Shown: one piece after another, positions 38,748 to 48,169 of the stretch | Position numbering within the stretch: the first letter of the stretch is position 1 | Layout of the letters: each line of letters begins with the position of its first letter | Source of the DNA: Alphaproteobacteria bacterium | GTDB taxonomy: Bacteria > Pseudomonadota > Alphaproteobacteria > UBA9219 > RFNS01 | Assembly (NCBI GenBank): GCA_016124955.1 | Contig: WGMR01000006.1 | Coordinates: 124,001-188,000, forward strand | Direction of reading: 5' to 3' | DNA length: 64,000 nucleotides | Translations under genes and position numbers: made by a program | The notes under the pieces: generated by a model | Database searches by the model: none | Seen by the model: only the letters and a program-made list of their open reading frames with translations | Told to the model about the DNA's origin: nothing

Positions 38748-39140
38748 TCAGCCGACGTTCCACGCCTCGTCTTCGTCGTAACGCGCGGGCAGCATGATCA
38801 CGGGAACGGATTCGCACGTGCCTTCGACCGTAACGGGCACCCATGCCGGGCGCCCTTCGATCATGTTGCATTCGTAGCTGGAGCGGAAATGCCCGTCGAT
38901 CTTGACCGTGAACCCGCCGCCCAGTTCGGCCGCCACCGGGTTCAATTGCCGGCCGCAAACCGTGACGGCGGAAGCGCAAACGCCCGGCACATCATTCATG
39001 ATATTCATGCCGCCGGTTGAAATACTGGCGGTGAAATCGGTTGCGTGCGCGGGTTTGATGGGTGTGAGAAAAAGGAGCGTCAGGCTCGCGAAAGCTGCTG
39101 CCGTGCAAAAGGTGCGAAATACGCTGCCCGTTCTCCTCAT
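38748..39140 (-). CDS. Secreted protein of unknown function
   Basis: 130 residues from ATG 39140, which has GAGGG about 6 nt upstream; a longer frame extends to 39206. An N-terminal signal (RTFCTAAAFASLTLLFLTPI, cleavage near AHA-TDF) leads to a small domain with four cysteines (VCASAVTVCGRQ, YECNMIEG, GTCESVP), suggesting disulfides in the periplasm or outside. It converges with the Hsp70 gene and diverges from an unassigned gene at 39381. Function unknown. Confidence 0.6.
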   Translation of the reverse strand: MRRTGSVFRTFCTAAAFASLTLLFLTPIKPAHATDFTASISTGGMNIMNDVPGVCASAVTVCGRQLNPVAAELGGGFTVKIDGHFRSSYECNMIEGRPAWVPVTVEGTCESVPVIMLPARYDEDEAWNVG

Positions 39141-39230
39141 ATGCGGCCCTCGTTGCATCGGCCCGGGCCATGTCTTCAGCCCAAAATCAGTGTCGGGGCC
39201 GATCATTACGCCATCATAACGCCGCAGGTT

Positions 39231-39245
39231 TTAAGGAACGATTAA
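39231..39245. promoter_or_regulatory. CtrA-type box TTAA-N7-TTAA
   Basis: TTAA (39231-39234), GGAACGA and TTAA (39242-39245) match the CtrA consensus exactly. It lies in the divergent gap between the secreted protein gene (start 39140) and the gene at 39381, and could affect either. Confidence 0.4.
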
Positions 39246-39380
39246 GCCTGTTATGCTAGTTTTCCGTTGAAATGGCTTGTTTTTTACCGGGCTTGCCACG
39301 CAGAAAAGCGCGGTTTTAAATCAACTCTTAACGATACTCTGGTTTTCTCATTTCTCTCAGGTTCGGTCAGGAGCAACTGC

Positions 39381-40052
39381 ATGATTTATCTCGATTGGCA
39401 GGATGTCAGCGCCGAGGAAACCGCCCGTCTGATCAGCGAGGTCAACGCGGCCGCTTCCTACAAGCTGCATGAAAGCAAAACGAAGGTCCGCGTTGCGCCG
39501 GTTCCTTTCTATGACGAATATAATTTCTATGGCCTTGCAGATGGCAGCATCGATGGGCCGAACGAGCGCTTCATGCTCTACAAGCCGGGCGATATCGCTC
39601 TGCTGAACTGGACCAACGAGCCCATCTACCAGGTCAACGAAAAAGCGCCGATCAAGCTCGAACGCAAGACCACGATCCCCTACGCCAAGTTTTTCTTCCA
39701 CTATGTGCGCGGCCAGCTCGGTCGCTTTATCATCGTGGAAAAGCCCGAAGAAGTGAAATGGCACAAGATCGCCAAGCCCGAAGAAAAGGCGCAGGTGAAT
39801 GAAAAGCTGATGCCCGTGACCTATAAGGGCATCACCAAGGATAACCTTTATACGCTGACCGCAACGGTCGTGTTCAAGAACGCGCTGTTCCGCACCGACA
39901 TCAAGATCGCGCCGCAGGAAATGGACGTGTACGATGAAGAGACCGCCGAAAGCGAGCATTTTACCATCGGCCAGATGAAGCTTACGAACGAAGAGCTTCT
40001 GCTTGAAGACCTGAACGTGCCGATCGATCCGCCGCCGGGCGAATTCGGCTAA
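39381..40052 (+). CDS. Conserved-looking soluble protein, no family recognised
   Basis: 223 residues from ATG 39381, with a strong AGGAG 8 nt upstream; a longer open frame from 39267 has no such site. The protein is soluble, rich in Lys/Glu and aromatics, with no signal or membrane helix; it ends in an acidic, Pro-rich tail (DLNVPIDPPPGEFG). Codon use is typical of the neighbours. I do not recognise it. Good ribosome binding and composition support that it is expressed. Confidence 0.55.
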   Translation: MIYLDWQDVSAEETARLISEVNAAASYKLHESKTKVRVAPVPFYDEYNFYGLADGSIDGPNERFMLYKPGDIALLNWTNEPIYQVNEKAPIKLERKTTIPYAKFFFHYVRGQLGRFIIVEKPEEVKWHKIAKPEEKAQVNEKLMPVTYKGITKDNLYTLTATVVFKNALFRTDIKIAPQEMDVYDEETAESEHFTIGQMKLTNEELLLEDLNVPIDPPPGEFG

Positions 40053-40104
40053 CCGCCTCCGGAACTACCGAAAATAAGTATCAGCCCCTCAGGAATCGAG
40101 GCAA

Positions 40105-40127
40105 AAAACAGGGTCTAGCTCTGTTTT
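40105..40127. other. Weak inverted repeat
   Basis: AAAACAG-N9-CTGTTTT lies 50 bp after the stop of the 39381 gene. It is A-rich on the left and T-rich on the right and could be a weak, bidirectional terminator. The ACAGGG core resembles the pckA-leader hairpin but with low GC in the stem. Confidence 0.35.
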
Positions 40128-40202
40128 AACCTTGATTCTAACCTGCGCGTCTTTATAGGATCGCCCGATTGCGGCGTGGCCGCGTTTAAACAGTTTTTTG
40201 CT

Positions 40203-40556
40203 ATGACAAAATCTCTTTTCCCGTTCGCCGCAGGTATGTTGACCGGCGGGGCGGCCGCTCTTTCAATCGGCAACATCGCAGCCGCGGTTGTGCTATCCCA
40301 TTGGCTTCTTGGCGCAGCAACCTTGTTCGGCCTTGGCGTGTTAATTGTCGGAGGCCTTTTTCCGGAGTCGCGACGCATTCTTGGCAAACCCGACCCTGTG
40401 ATCGCACCATTTATGCTTGGCTTCGTTATCGGCATGGCCGTCATAGCCGGTTTCATGCAAATGGGCGCACAGAGCACGCCCGTCCTGCCTGTGCGTTCGC
40501 CGGGTCCCTATTATGATGTGATGGTGCCGCGCGGGCCCAACGTCATGCCGGCCTAG
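40203..40556 (+). CDS. Small membrane protein with three hydrophobic segments
   Basis: 117 residues from ATG 40203 (a GTG at 40176 is an alternative). Three hydrophobic segments at about residues 5-22, 23-45 and 66-88 indicate an integral membrane protein. No motif is recognised. Its stop overlaps the convergent trxA end by 4 bp. A Shine-Dalgarno is not obvious. Confidence 0.5.
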   Translation: MTKSLFPFAAGMLTGGAAALSIGNIAAAVVLSHWLLGAATLFGLGVLIVGGLFPESRRILGKPDPVIAPFMLGFVIGMAVIAGFMQMGAQSTPVLPVRSPGPYYDVMVPRGPNVMPA

Positions 40557-40879
40557 ATTTCGCCTTCGATCCACTGCTGCAACTGGGTTTTCGGCACGGC
40601 GCCGACCTTGGTCGAGGCAACCTGCCCGCCCTTGAACAGCAAAAGCGTAGGAATGCTGCGAATGCCGAACTTGCTCGGTGTCACCGGGTTTTCATCGACA
40701 TTCATCTTGACGATCTTCACCCGTCCGCCCATTTCGCCCGCCAGTTCCTCGAGCACGGGCCCGATCATTTTGCACGGGCCGCACCATTCCGCCCAGAAAT
40801 CGACCAGAACAGGCCCTTCCGCCTTCAGGACGTCGGTTTCGAAATTGTTGTCGCTTACGGCGCTGGTGGCGTTACCCAT
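40553..40879 (-). CDS. trxA: Thioredoxin
   Basis: 108 residues. The active site is [13 protein letters not shown] (about residue 31), with the cis-Pro in [12 protein letters not shown] (about 75). It is the cytoplasmic dithiol reductase that serves ribonucleotide reductase and others. It lies 56 bp downstream of addA in the addB-addA-trxA order seen across Alphaproteobacteria. Confidence 0.97.
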   Translation of the reverse strand: MGNATSAVSDNNFETDVLKAEGPVLVDFWAEWCGPCKMIGPVLEELAGEMGGRVKIVKMNVDENPVTPSKFGIRSIPTLLLFKGGQVASTKVGAVPKTQLQQWIEGEI

Positions 40880-40935
40880 CTGATTCTCCCTTATATGTCG
40901 TTATAAACCCTATATTGGTGCTGCCGGGCGAAAGG

Positions 40936-43900
40936 TCAAGCCGCCGCCGCGGACATTTTGCGGTATTTTTCCGGCACTTCCAGCAGGCACGGCCCGTTTT
41001 CCCCATATGTCCACAGCAGGAAGGTCTTGACCGCCCTGCCGGGGTAAACCTGCGCCAGCAATGCCGCATAATCGGCCAGCTGTTCACGGTATTCTTCCGG
41101 CACGCGATCGAGCGATTGCGGTGGCAGGCGATCGGTTTTGTAATCCACGATCCACACTTCGTTGTCTTGCACGCAGAGCCGGTCGATCCTGCGGTTCACG
41201 AGCCTGCCGCCGCTGCGCCCGGCGATCGGCACTTCCGCCCGGCTGTTCGCGCCGAACAGCGCGGCATGAGCCGGCGCTTCCAGCACCGCCATAACCTCGT
41301 GCGTGATCGTCGCCCGTTCTTCCGCCGTCAGCGCATGCGCGGGTTGCGCCAAAAATTGCGCGGCACGTTCCGCCCGCTGCGCTGCCGGGAAACCGGGCCC
41401 GGTCAAGATTTGCAGCAAGCGATGGACCAGCTTCCCGCGCAGAAAACGCCTTTCGTCCGCGCCCTGCTTGCCGCCAAGCGGGGTGGCGCGCGGTGTGCCG
41501 TCATCGATACTCTCATACCCGCCGGTCTCCGCCGCAACGGCGCGGCTGGCCCATGGCGGTAAAATCGTGGCCGGTGCGGCAGCCTTGCATATGACCTTCG
41601 CTTCCGGCGCCGCGATGCCTTCTGCCCTGCCTTCCGCGAAAGCGATTTCCGGGCGCGCGCCCTCGGCGGTCTTTATCCGCGATGCATAGACTTCCTGGTC
41701 CAGCGGACGCAGCGCGCGGCGCGCAAGATCATGCCACGAAACGGCAGCAGCGGCCTCGCCATCATCGCTTTCATCCTGTTCCTGTTTTTCTTCTTTTTCC
41801 TGTTTGTTGTGCCAGCCATAGATATACAAACGCTCTTCCGCGCGGGTCAGCGCCACGTAAAGCTGGCGGCGGTATTCTTCGAGCTGCTGCACCCGCGCCG
41901 CTTCCCGCAACGCCAGCGCCGCCGCATGCGCTTTCTTCTGCGAAGGCACAAAGCATGGCAGCCCGCCATCATCCAGCAAAATGCGCGGCAATTGCCGCGC
42001 CAGCGGCGGCGCCATCGTGTCGGGCAAAATCACGATGGGCGCTTGCAGGCCCTTCGCGCCGTGCACGGTCATGATCCGGACCTGCCCCTGGCCCTGATCC
42101 TGCTCGCGCTTCAGTTCGCTTTCGGCATGCAGTACGGCATAAACGAAATGCTGTAGCGAGCCCGGCGCGCGGCGCGTGAAATCCTGCGCGGCGTTTAAAA
42201 GCTCATCGAGCGGATCGAGCGCATCCGCGCCCAGCCGTTTCACCATGGCGCGGCGGCCACTTACGGTATCGGCCGGGCACGGTTCATCCAGAATGCCGGC
42301 AAAGAAGGTGTAAACGCTAGTTTGGTCGGCGCGGCCGAGCCAGCCTTCGAGGTAGCCGCGCGCCGCGGCTACCGTGCGGTCACTGCCCGCCAAGGCGCTC
42401 ATTTGCTGCCACAAGCTGCCCTTGCGATCGTGGCACAGCGCAAACAAGGTTTCTTCGCCAAGCCCCAGAAGCGGCCCGCGCAGAACGCATGCAAGGTTTA
42501 GATCATCTTCCGGCAGCAACACGAATTGCGCCAGCGCGAGCATATCGAGCACGCTGATTTGCTCCGCCAGCTTCATGCGGTCCACGCCCGCCACCGGCAC
42601 GCCAAGCGCCTTCAGTTCCCGCACCATGTGTTCGACCAGAGAATCGCGGTGACGCACAAGGATCATGATGTCGCCCGCCTGCATCGCACGCCCGCGCGCG
42701 CCAAGCATTTCTCCGCCAGCGATCCAGCCATGGATGCGACGTGCGATGGTGCGCGCCAGCAAGGCGGGCGGCGGCACATGCCCCCCGCCATCGCCCGCAA
42801 CCGCCCACGGCACGATATCGGCCCGCGCGGCAGTGATGGGCGGCCACACTTCAATCGCGCCGGGCTGGCCGCGCATGCGTGCCGAAACGACGTGCCTTAC
42901 AGGCGTTTGCGAAACGCCCGCGCGCGTTTCCACATCAGCGAACACTGCATCCACCGCATGCAACACGGGGCGGGACGAACGAAACGACGTTTCGAGCGCA
43001 ACTTCTTTGAAATCTTTCTCCGCCGCTGCGGCGCGGGCGACATAGCGTACGCGCTGGGCCGCAAACATGGCCGGGTCGGCGCCCTGGAAGCTGTAGATGG
43101 ATTGTTTTTCATCGCCCACCACAAAGACCGTGCGTGCGGCATTTTCCCGCGCGCCCGCGCCGGAAAAGAATTCGTCCGTTAACGCATTAATGATGGACCA
43201 TTGCGCCGCACCCGTATCCTGCGCCTCATCGACCAGCAAGTGATCAATACCGCCATCAAGCTTGAAAAGCACCCATGCCGCCGCTCCGTCGCGCCCCAAC
43301 AGCGCAACGGTTTTGTCGATCAGATCGGTATAATCAAGCACCGCGTGCAATTCCTTGCGGCGGCGATAGTGCGTCAAAAGCCCTTCTGCCAACGCAACAA
43401 CCGCGCCGGTCGCTTCCAGAATCTCGACCGCCTTCATGGCTTCACGCACCGCTGAAAGCCGTTCAGCCTCCCGCTCCGCGGCAGGCACGAGACTTTGATC
43501 GTCACCTTTGTTCAAAAGTTTCCGCGGCGTGCTTTTGTCTGTCAAAAAAACCTTTGCGTAATTTTCCAGCTGCGCGATCCGCGTCGCTTCGTCGCCGGAA
43601 AGCCAATCGGCTATGACTGCGCCCCAGCCCTTTTGCCTGTCGCTGCCGCCGCCAAGCAGCGCAGCAACCCGCTTCAGCGCCGCGCCGTCGAACGCGGCAT
43701 TTTGCACGGTGGCGCGCGCACAACTTTCAGAAGTTTGGTTTGCTGTAAATCCATGTTTTTCACGGATCGCGGCAACAAGCGCTTCGCCGCCGCCGTACAT
43801 ATCAAGCAGATGAATAAAGTGCGTGCGCCGGCTGATAATTTCCGCCAGCACGGTATCGAAATGCTGGTTGCCGTATTTTTCGGCCAGCAATGCCACGGCA

Positions 43901-44436
43901 CGGCCAAGCGATGTGCCCGGTTCCCGCGCCGCAAGCACCAGAACTTCATCCCGCACCGTCTGCAGCCAAAGCCTTTCCTGCTCATCTTCGATCAGCGTGT
44001 AGTGCGGCGAAACCCCGGCTTCGAGCGGGAAGCGGTGCAATATTTCCTGTGCAAACGCATGGATCGTTTTAATACGCAGCCCGCCGGGGCAATCCAGCAC
44101 GCGCGCAAACAGCCGCCGGGCCGAAGCGCGCGCTGACGCCGGCTGGCGCGCGCCGAACAGCGTGGCCAGCGCATCTTCGAGCGCATCGTCATCAATGACG
44201 GCCCACGCGCCCAGCATGTCGGCGATACGCATCGCCATTTCGGTGGCGGCCGCGCGCGTGAAGGTCAGGCACAAAATGCGTTCGGGCGGCGCGCCCGTCA
44301 GCAAAAGACGCACAAAGCGATCGACCAGAACCTTGGTTTTACCCGAACCGGCCGAAGCCGTGACCCATGCCGAATGTGCCGGGTTTGCGGCGTGCAATTG
44401 CGCGGCTTCGGGCGTGATGGCGGTGCGGACGGTCAT
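40936..44436 (-). CDS. addA: Double-strand break repair helicase-nuclease AddA
   Basis: 1166 residues from ATG 44436, with GGGAGGA upstream; the start overlaps the addB stop (ATGA). UvrD-family helicase: Walker A TASAGSGKTKVLVDRF (about residue 27), the Walker-B region LLVDEAQDTGAAQW, GDEKQSIYSFQGADP, and RIMTVHGAKGLQAPIVILPD (motif V). The C-terminal RecB-like nuclease shows EVWIVDYKTDRLP. With AddB it processes double-strand ends and recognises Chi-like sites for RecA loading. Confidence 0.96.
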   Translation of the reverse strand: MTVRTAITPEAAQLHAANPAHSAWVTASAGSGKTKVLVDRFVRLLLTGAPPERILCLTFTRAAATEMAMRIADMLGAWAVIDDDALEDALATLFGARQPASARASARRLFARVLDCPGGLRIKTIHAFAQEILHRFPLEAGVSPHYTLIEDEQERLWLQTVRDEVLVLAAREPGTSLGRAVALLAEKYGNQHFDTVLAEIISRRTHFIHLLDMYGGGEALVAAIREKHGFTANQTSESCARATVQNAAFDGAALKRVAALLGGGSDRQKGWGAVIADWLSGDEATRIAQLENYAKVFLTDKSTPRKLLNKGDDQSLVPAAEREAERLSAVREAMKAVEILEATGAVVALAEGLLTHYRRRKELHAVLDYTDLIDKTVALLGRDGAAAWVLFKLDGGIDHLLVDEAQDTGAAQWSIINALTDEFFSGAGARENAARTVFVVGDEKQSIYSFQGADPAMFAAQRVRYVARAAAAEKDFKEVALETSFRSSRPVLHAVDAVFADVETRAGVSQTPVRHVVSARMRGQPGAIEVWPPITAARADIVPWAVAGDGGGHVPPPALLARTIARRIHGWIAGGEMLGARGRAMQAGDIMILVRHRDSLVEHMVRELKALGVPVAGVDRMKLAEQISVLDMLALAQFVLLPEDDLNLACVLRGPLLGLGEETLFALCHDRKGSLWQQMSALAGSDRTVAAARGYLEGWLGRADQTSVYTFFAGILDEPCPADTVSGRRAMVKRLGADALDPLDELLNAAQDFTRRAPGSLQHFVYAVLHAESELKREQDQGQGQVRIMTVHGAKGLQAPIVILPDTMAPPLARQLPRILLDDGGLPCFVPSQKKAHAAALALREAARVQQLEEYRRQLYVALTRAEERLYIYGWHNKQEKEEKQEQDESDDGEAAAAVSWHDLARRALRPLDQEVYASRIKTAEGARPEIAFAEGRAEGIAAPEAKVICKAAAPATILPPWASRAVAAETGGYESIDDGTPRATPLGGKQGADERRFLRGKLVHRLLQILTGPGFPAAQRAERAAQFLAQPAHALTAEERATITHEVMAVLEAPAHAALFGANSRAEVPIAGRSGGRLVNRRIDRLCVQDNEVWIVDYKTDRLPPQSLDRVPEEYREQLADYAALLAQVYPGRAVKTFLLWTYGENGPCLLEVPEKYRKMSAAAA

Positions 44437-47402
44437 GCTTCCTCCCCATCCGCAGCAGACCATTCGGCGATACGCGCGAGATGCGCGTAATCATCGTAAT
44501 GCGGGCGGTATTTGGCGACCGGGATCACGTGATAGGGTGCGGTATCGCTGGCATAGGCGGCCACGATTTCTTCCAGCCCCGCGCGCGCTTCATCGATCAA
44601 GGCCCGCGTTTCTTCCGCGCCATAATGGCAGCGCGAACGCGGTGCGCCGCCCGCTTCGTCGGGATAAACATGCCAGTAAGACAGCTCATCCACCCCGCCG
44701 GCCGCAAGCCCCTTGAACGCGCCCGCTTCCGCCATCCAGCCAAGCAAGGCAAGTTGCGGTTCATAGCCGTGCTTCACCTCGTCTTTCGATGGCACGCGCC
44801 CGGTTTTGTAATCGCAAATCGCGTAGCCACCCTGCGTGCGATCGATGCGGTCGGCGCGGCCTTCCAGAAGATATTCCGCGCCGCCCGCCTGAAACGGAAG
44901 CGCGGCTTCGCATTCGCCCGCCGCATAGGCGCGCGTTTGTTGCAGCGCGCATTGTCTTTTCACAAAGGCGCGGGCGATGGCGGCAAAACGCGGCCACCAG
45001 AACGCTTCCACCGCCGGGTAGTTCAGATATTTCTGGTAAGCCCCGCGCCCTGCATCGATCAGCTCCCGTTCCGCTTCCGCCACATTTCTGATGCCGTCGC
45101 GGTGCCGTTCCATGAAGGCATGCAGAATATCGTGGATGAAGCTGCCCTGCTCGGCCGCCGTTGGCGGTGCATCGAGCGGATCGAGCGGCTTAAGCTTCAA
45201 AACGCGTTTTGCATAAAAGCCATAGGGGTTACGCATCAGCAGCCCGATATCCGTTACGGTAAAGCGCATGGGGCGCGCCGCGCGCGGCGGGGAAGGTGCC
45301 GGGCGTTGCATGGGCGCGGGCGGGCCTTCGGGCCGGTCGAGCGCACGCGCGAGCCCGAGCCATTTGTCATCCGCCCCAAGCGCCCCGCCGTCGCGGCCAA
45401 GCGCCTGCACCGTGACGCCAAGGCGCAGCAAAAGCCGCGAAGGCACCGTGGGCGCGCGGCCTTCGCGCGCCGCGCGGGTCACCAGCACATGCGGCATGGC
45501 CGCAAGCTGGGCAAAATCATGCGCGGCATGGCCTGTGCGTTCTTCAGGCGAAGGCAGGCCGAAATCCTGCCGCATCGGACGCGACATCCAGGGATCGAGC
45601 GGTGGAGCGGGCGGCCAGCTTCCCTCGTTCATGCCGCCCAAAATCACCATATCGGCATGCAGAAGCCGCGCTTCCAGCGTGCCCATAATTTGTACGCGCG
45701 GATGCGCGCTTCGTGCGCCGCGCGGCCGCACCACCGCCTGCGTCATCATGGCGCTGAACAACGCCGGGTAATCGCACCCTTTGATGGGTGGAAATTCCGC
45801 GGCGGCTGCCGACCATTCGCTCAGCCAGTCTGCCGCCGCCTTGCCATCGTCGCCCGTCCATAAAATATCGGCCCCGGGCACGCCATCCTTCGCGGCAAGG
45901 CGTTCACAAAGCGCCGTATGGGCCGCAAGCAGCTCATGCAGCCCGCAAGTGCCATGCAGCATGTCCCCAAGGCGCGCGAGGTCAGCGCCAAGCAATTGCG
46001 TAAAGTTTAAAAGGCTTTCTTCGGCCCCGGCATCCTGCAACGCCTGCACGATCGCGCCCGGCCCCGCACCCAGCTTCGGGCCGCGCAGTGCCGTGCGTTC
46101 GATCGCGCGCGCAAACACACGGCATTGTATTCTCGTGTGGCCGCAGGCGGCCAGCGGATGTTTGAGCAGCGCGAGAAAATCCACCGCCCCCGCTTCGCTG
46201 CCGCAACCGGCCAGCACCAGCCGCATGAAGCTGCCGAGCCGCGTGCCGTCGAGCGGCCTGCCGGCGGTATCGTTCGCTTCAATCCCCCAACGGCACAAAC
46301 CCATGCGCACGCGCTCGGCCAGATTGCGGTTCGCGGTCACCAGCGCGACTTGGCGCGACCGGTCTTCAAGCGCTTCGCGGATCGCAAGCGCGATCACGGT
46401 CGCTTCTTCCTGCAAGCTTGCGGCCGTGACCGTTTGCAGCCCTGCAAGCGCTTCGTCCGCATCGAACGGCGCGTCGCGCAGCGCGCGCCAGCCGTCGCTT
46501 ACGGCAGCCGGGCGCAACGTTTCGGCGATAAATTGCGTGCGCGGCGTCGTTGCCGTTTTGCACCCGGGCCACAAATTTACTTGTTCGCGCGCCGCCCCGA
46601 TGACGCCAAGAAGGCGCTTGATGCTTGCTTGCGGGTGCGTATCGCCCGCCGCCTGCCAGCTTTCCCCGTCCATCGCCCGGTCCAGTCCGGGCAGCACGAC
46701 CGTCCCCCGCGGCATATGCGCGATAACCCTCAAAAGCCGTGCGGTTGAGGGCATGGAGCCCGTGGAACCGGCGGCGATCACGGGCCAGGGCGGCGGCGAT
46801 TTTTCCCACGCATCGGCCTGCGCGCGCAGCATGGCAACGCGCCAGGCCATCGGATCGCACATATTTCTTTCGGCAAGGATTTTCGGCCATTCGGCGGTCA
46901 CGATCGCCAAAAACCTTACGACTTCCTGCCAGTGTGCGGCATAATTTTCAGGCACAAGGCGCGCGATCACTGCCGGGTCGTCAATTTCCTCGCGCTGCAT
47001 CTGATCGAGGAGCCCTGCAAGCGCGGCCGCGAGCTGCGCTGCGCGATCGAGCCCAAGCCCACCTTCCCGCTCCATCACAAGCCTTGTGAGCAGCATTTGC
47101 CGTTGCAGCTTCGGCATAGGTTCGGGCAATCCGCCGGCCATGCCCGTTATTTCGGGCGGCAGGCTTTCATCTTCTTCAAGGTCACCGAAGGGCCGGATCG
47201 TGGGCAAAACCGCGGCAGATGCGTCGCTCACTTCAAGAAACTTTTCCGCCAGCACGCGGCAGGCCCGGCGGGTGGGAAGAAAGATACGTGTGTCGCTAAG
47301 TTTTAAAAGATCGCCCCCCGCCTGCGCCACCAGACCTTCGGCAAGGCGCCGCAAAAAATCTTCATGCGCCGGTATGGTGGTGACACGCGGCGCGCCGGTC
47401 AT
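44433..47402 (-). CDS. addB: Double-strand break repair protein AddB
   Basis: 989 residues, alphaproteobacterial AddB type. It begins with ARRVTTIPAHEDFLRRL-like sequence and IFLPTRRACRVLAEKFLE (about residue 41); the inactivated helicase middle is followed by a C-terminal RecB nuclease domain (GGYAICDYKTGRVPS, about 875) that carries the Asp-Lys motif. It pairs with AddA. The ATG at 47402 overlaps the murU-like stop (ATGA), so translation is coupled on both sides. Confidence 0.95.
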   Translation of the reverse strand: MTGAPRVTTIPAHEDFLRRLAEGLVAQAGGDLLKLSDTRIFLPTRRACRVLAEKFLEVSDASAAVLPTIRPFGDLEEDESLPPEITGMAGGLPEPMPKLQRQMLLTRLVMEREGGLGLDRAAQLAAALAGLLDQMQREEIDDPAVIARLVPENYAAHWQEVVRFLAIVTAEWPKILAERNMCDPMAWRVAMLRAQADAWEKSPPPWPVIAAGSTGSMPSTARLLRVIAHMPRGTVVLPGLDRAMDGESWQAAGDTHPQASIKRLLGVIGAAREQVNLWPGCKTATTPRTQFIAETLRPAAVSDGWRALRDAPFDADEALAGLQTVTAASLQEEATVIALAIREALEDRSRQVALVTANRNLAERVRMGLCRWGIEANDTAGRPLDGTRLGSFMRLVLAGCGSEAGAVDFLALLKHPLAACGHTRIQCRVFARAIERTALRGPKLGAGPGAIVQALQDAGAEESLLNFTQLLGADLARLGDMLHGTCGLHELLAAHTALCERLAAKDGVPGADILWTGDDGKAAADWLSEWSAAAAEFPPIKGCDYPALFSAMMTQAVVRPRGARSAHPRVQIMGTLEARLLHADMVILGGMNEGSWPPAPPLDPWMSRPMRQDFGLPSPEERTGHAAHDFAQLAAMPHVLVTRAAREGRAPTVPSRLLLRLGVTVQALGRDGGALGADDKWLGLARALDRPEGPPAPMQRPAPSPPRAARPMRFTVTDIGLLMRNPYGFYAKRVLKLKPLDPLDAPPTAAEQGSFIHDILHAFMERHRDGIRNVAEAERELIDAGRGAYQKYLNYPAVEAFWWPRFAAIARAFVKRQCALQQTRAYAAGECEAALPFQAGGAEYLLEGRADRIDRTQGGYAICDYKTGRVPSKDEVKHGYEPQLALLGWMAEAGAFKGLAAGGVDELSYWHVYPDEAGGAPRSRCHYGAEETRALIDEARAGLEEIVAAYASDTAPYHVIPVAKYRPHYDDYAHLARIAEWSAADGEEA

Positions 47403-48145
47403 GGAAACAGCCAGCCTTCCCCGCTTTCCAGCAGACGGTTTGCTTCCGCAAGGTCTTCGGGCGTGCCAATATGGTAACAGCCCCCTTCATGCACGACACC
47501 ATAAAGCCGCCCGGCGGTTTCAGCGGCATCGAAGATAACGTTATTGGAAAAAGCCTTGTCCTGCACGGTGCGGTACAGTTCGGGCTTTACGATCATGGCC
47601 GATATAAAAACATAAGGTAGCGGCTGCGGCAGCCCGGCGCGCGCGAGCCTGCCATCTTCGAAAAGCGCGAAATCACCTTTTGTGCCGAACCCGCGCGCCT
47701 TTTCCCGTTCCTTGACCAGCAAAAGCACGTCCATCGCCGCCGGATCCCATGCTTGCACAAGCTTTTCAAGCGCGGCAGCGTCGCGGTCCTCACGCGGGTC
47801 TTCCCACGGCAAATCGGCATTGACCACGAACACCGGCTCTTCCCCCAGCCACGCGAGCGCATGCTTGATCCCGCCGCCGGTTTCAAGCGGCGTCGCTTCG
47901 CGTGATAAAACGATCTTGATGTCGTGCCGGGCGGCAAGATGCGCTTCGATCTGGTCGGCCAGATAGCTGATATTCACAACCACCCGCACGACGCCGACCG
48001 CCTTCAGCTTATCGATTGCGCGATCGAGCATGGTGCGCGGCCCGGCGCGCAAAAGCGGCTTCGGGGTCGCCAATGTCAGCGGGCGCATGCGCGTCCCGAT
48101 GCCTGCGGCCAGGACCATCGCGGTATGGGGGATGAACGGGTTCAT
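47399..48145 (-). CDS. MurU-like sugar-1-phosphate nucleotidyltransferase
   Basis: 248 residues. The nucleotidyltransferase signature is AMVLAAGIGTRMRPLTLATP plus KPLL near the N-terminus, then VVNADLPWEDP (metal Asp). Proteins of this type next to AmgK-like kinases make UDP-N-acetylmuramic acid (MurU) or GDP-mannose. Here, with the AmgK-like kinase 24 bp upstream, peptidoglycan recycling by the AmgK-MurU route is likely. The start and substrate are inferred from context. Confidence 0.85.
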   Translation of the reverse strand: MNPFIPHTAMVLAAGIGTRMRPLTLATPKPLLRAGPRTMLDRAIDKLKAVGVVRVVVNISYLADQIEAHLAARHDIKIVLSREATPLETGGGIKHALAWLGEEPVFVVNADLPWEDPREDRDAAALEKLVQAWDPAAMDVLLLVKEREKARGFGTKGDFALFEDGRLARAGLPQPLPYVFISAMIVKPELYRTVQDKAFSNNVIFDAAETAGRLYGVVHEGGCYHIGTPEDLAEANRLLESGEGWLFP

Positions 48146-48169
48146 GGGAAACGGGTAGCAGATTCGGGA

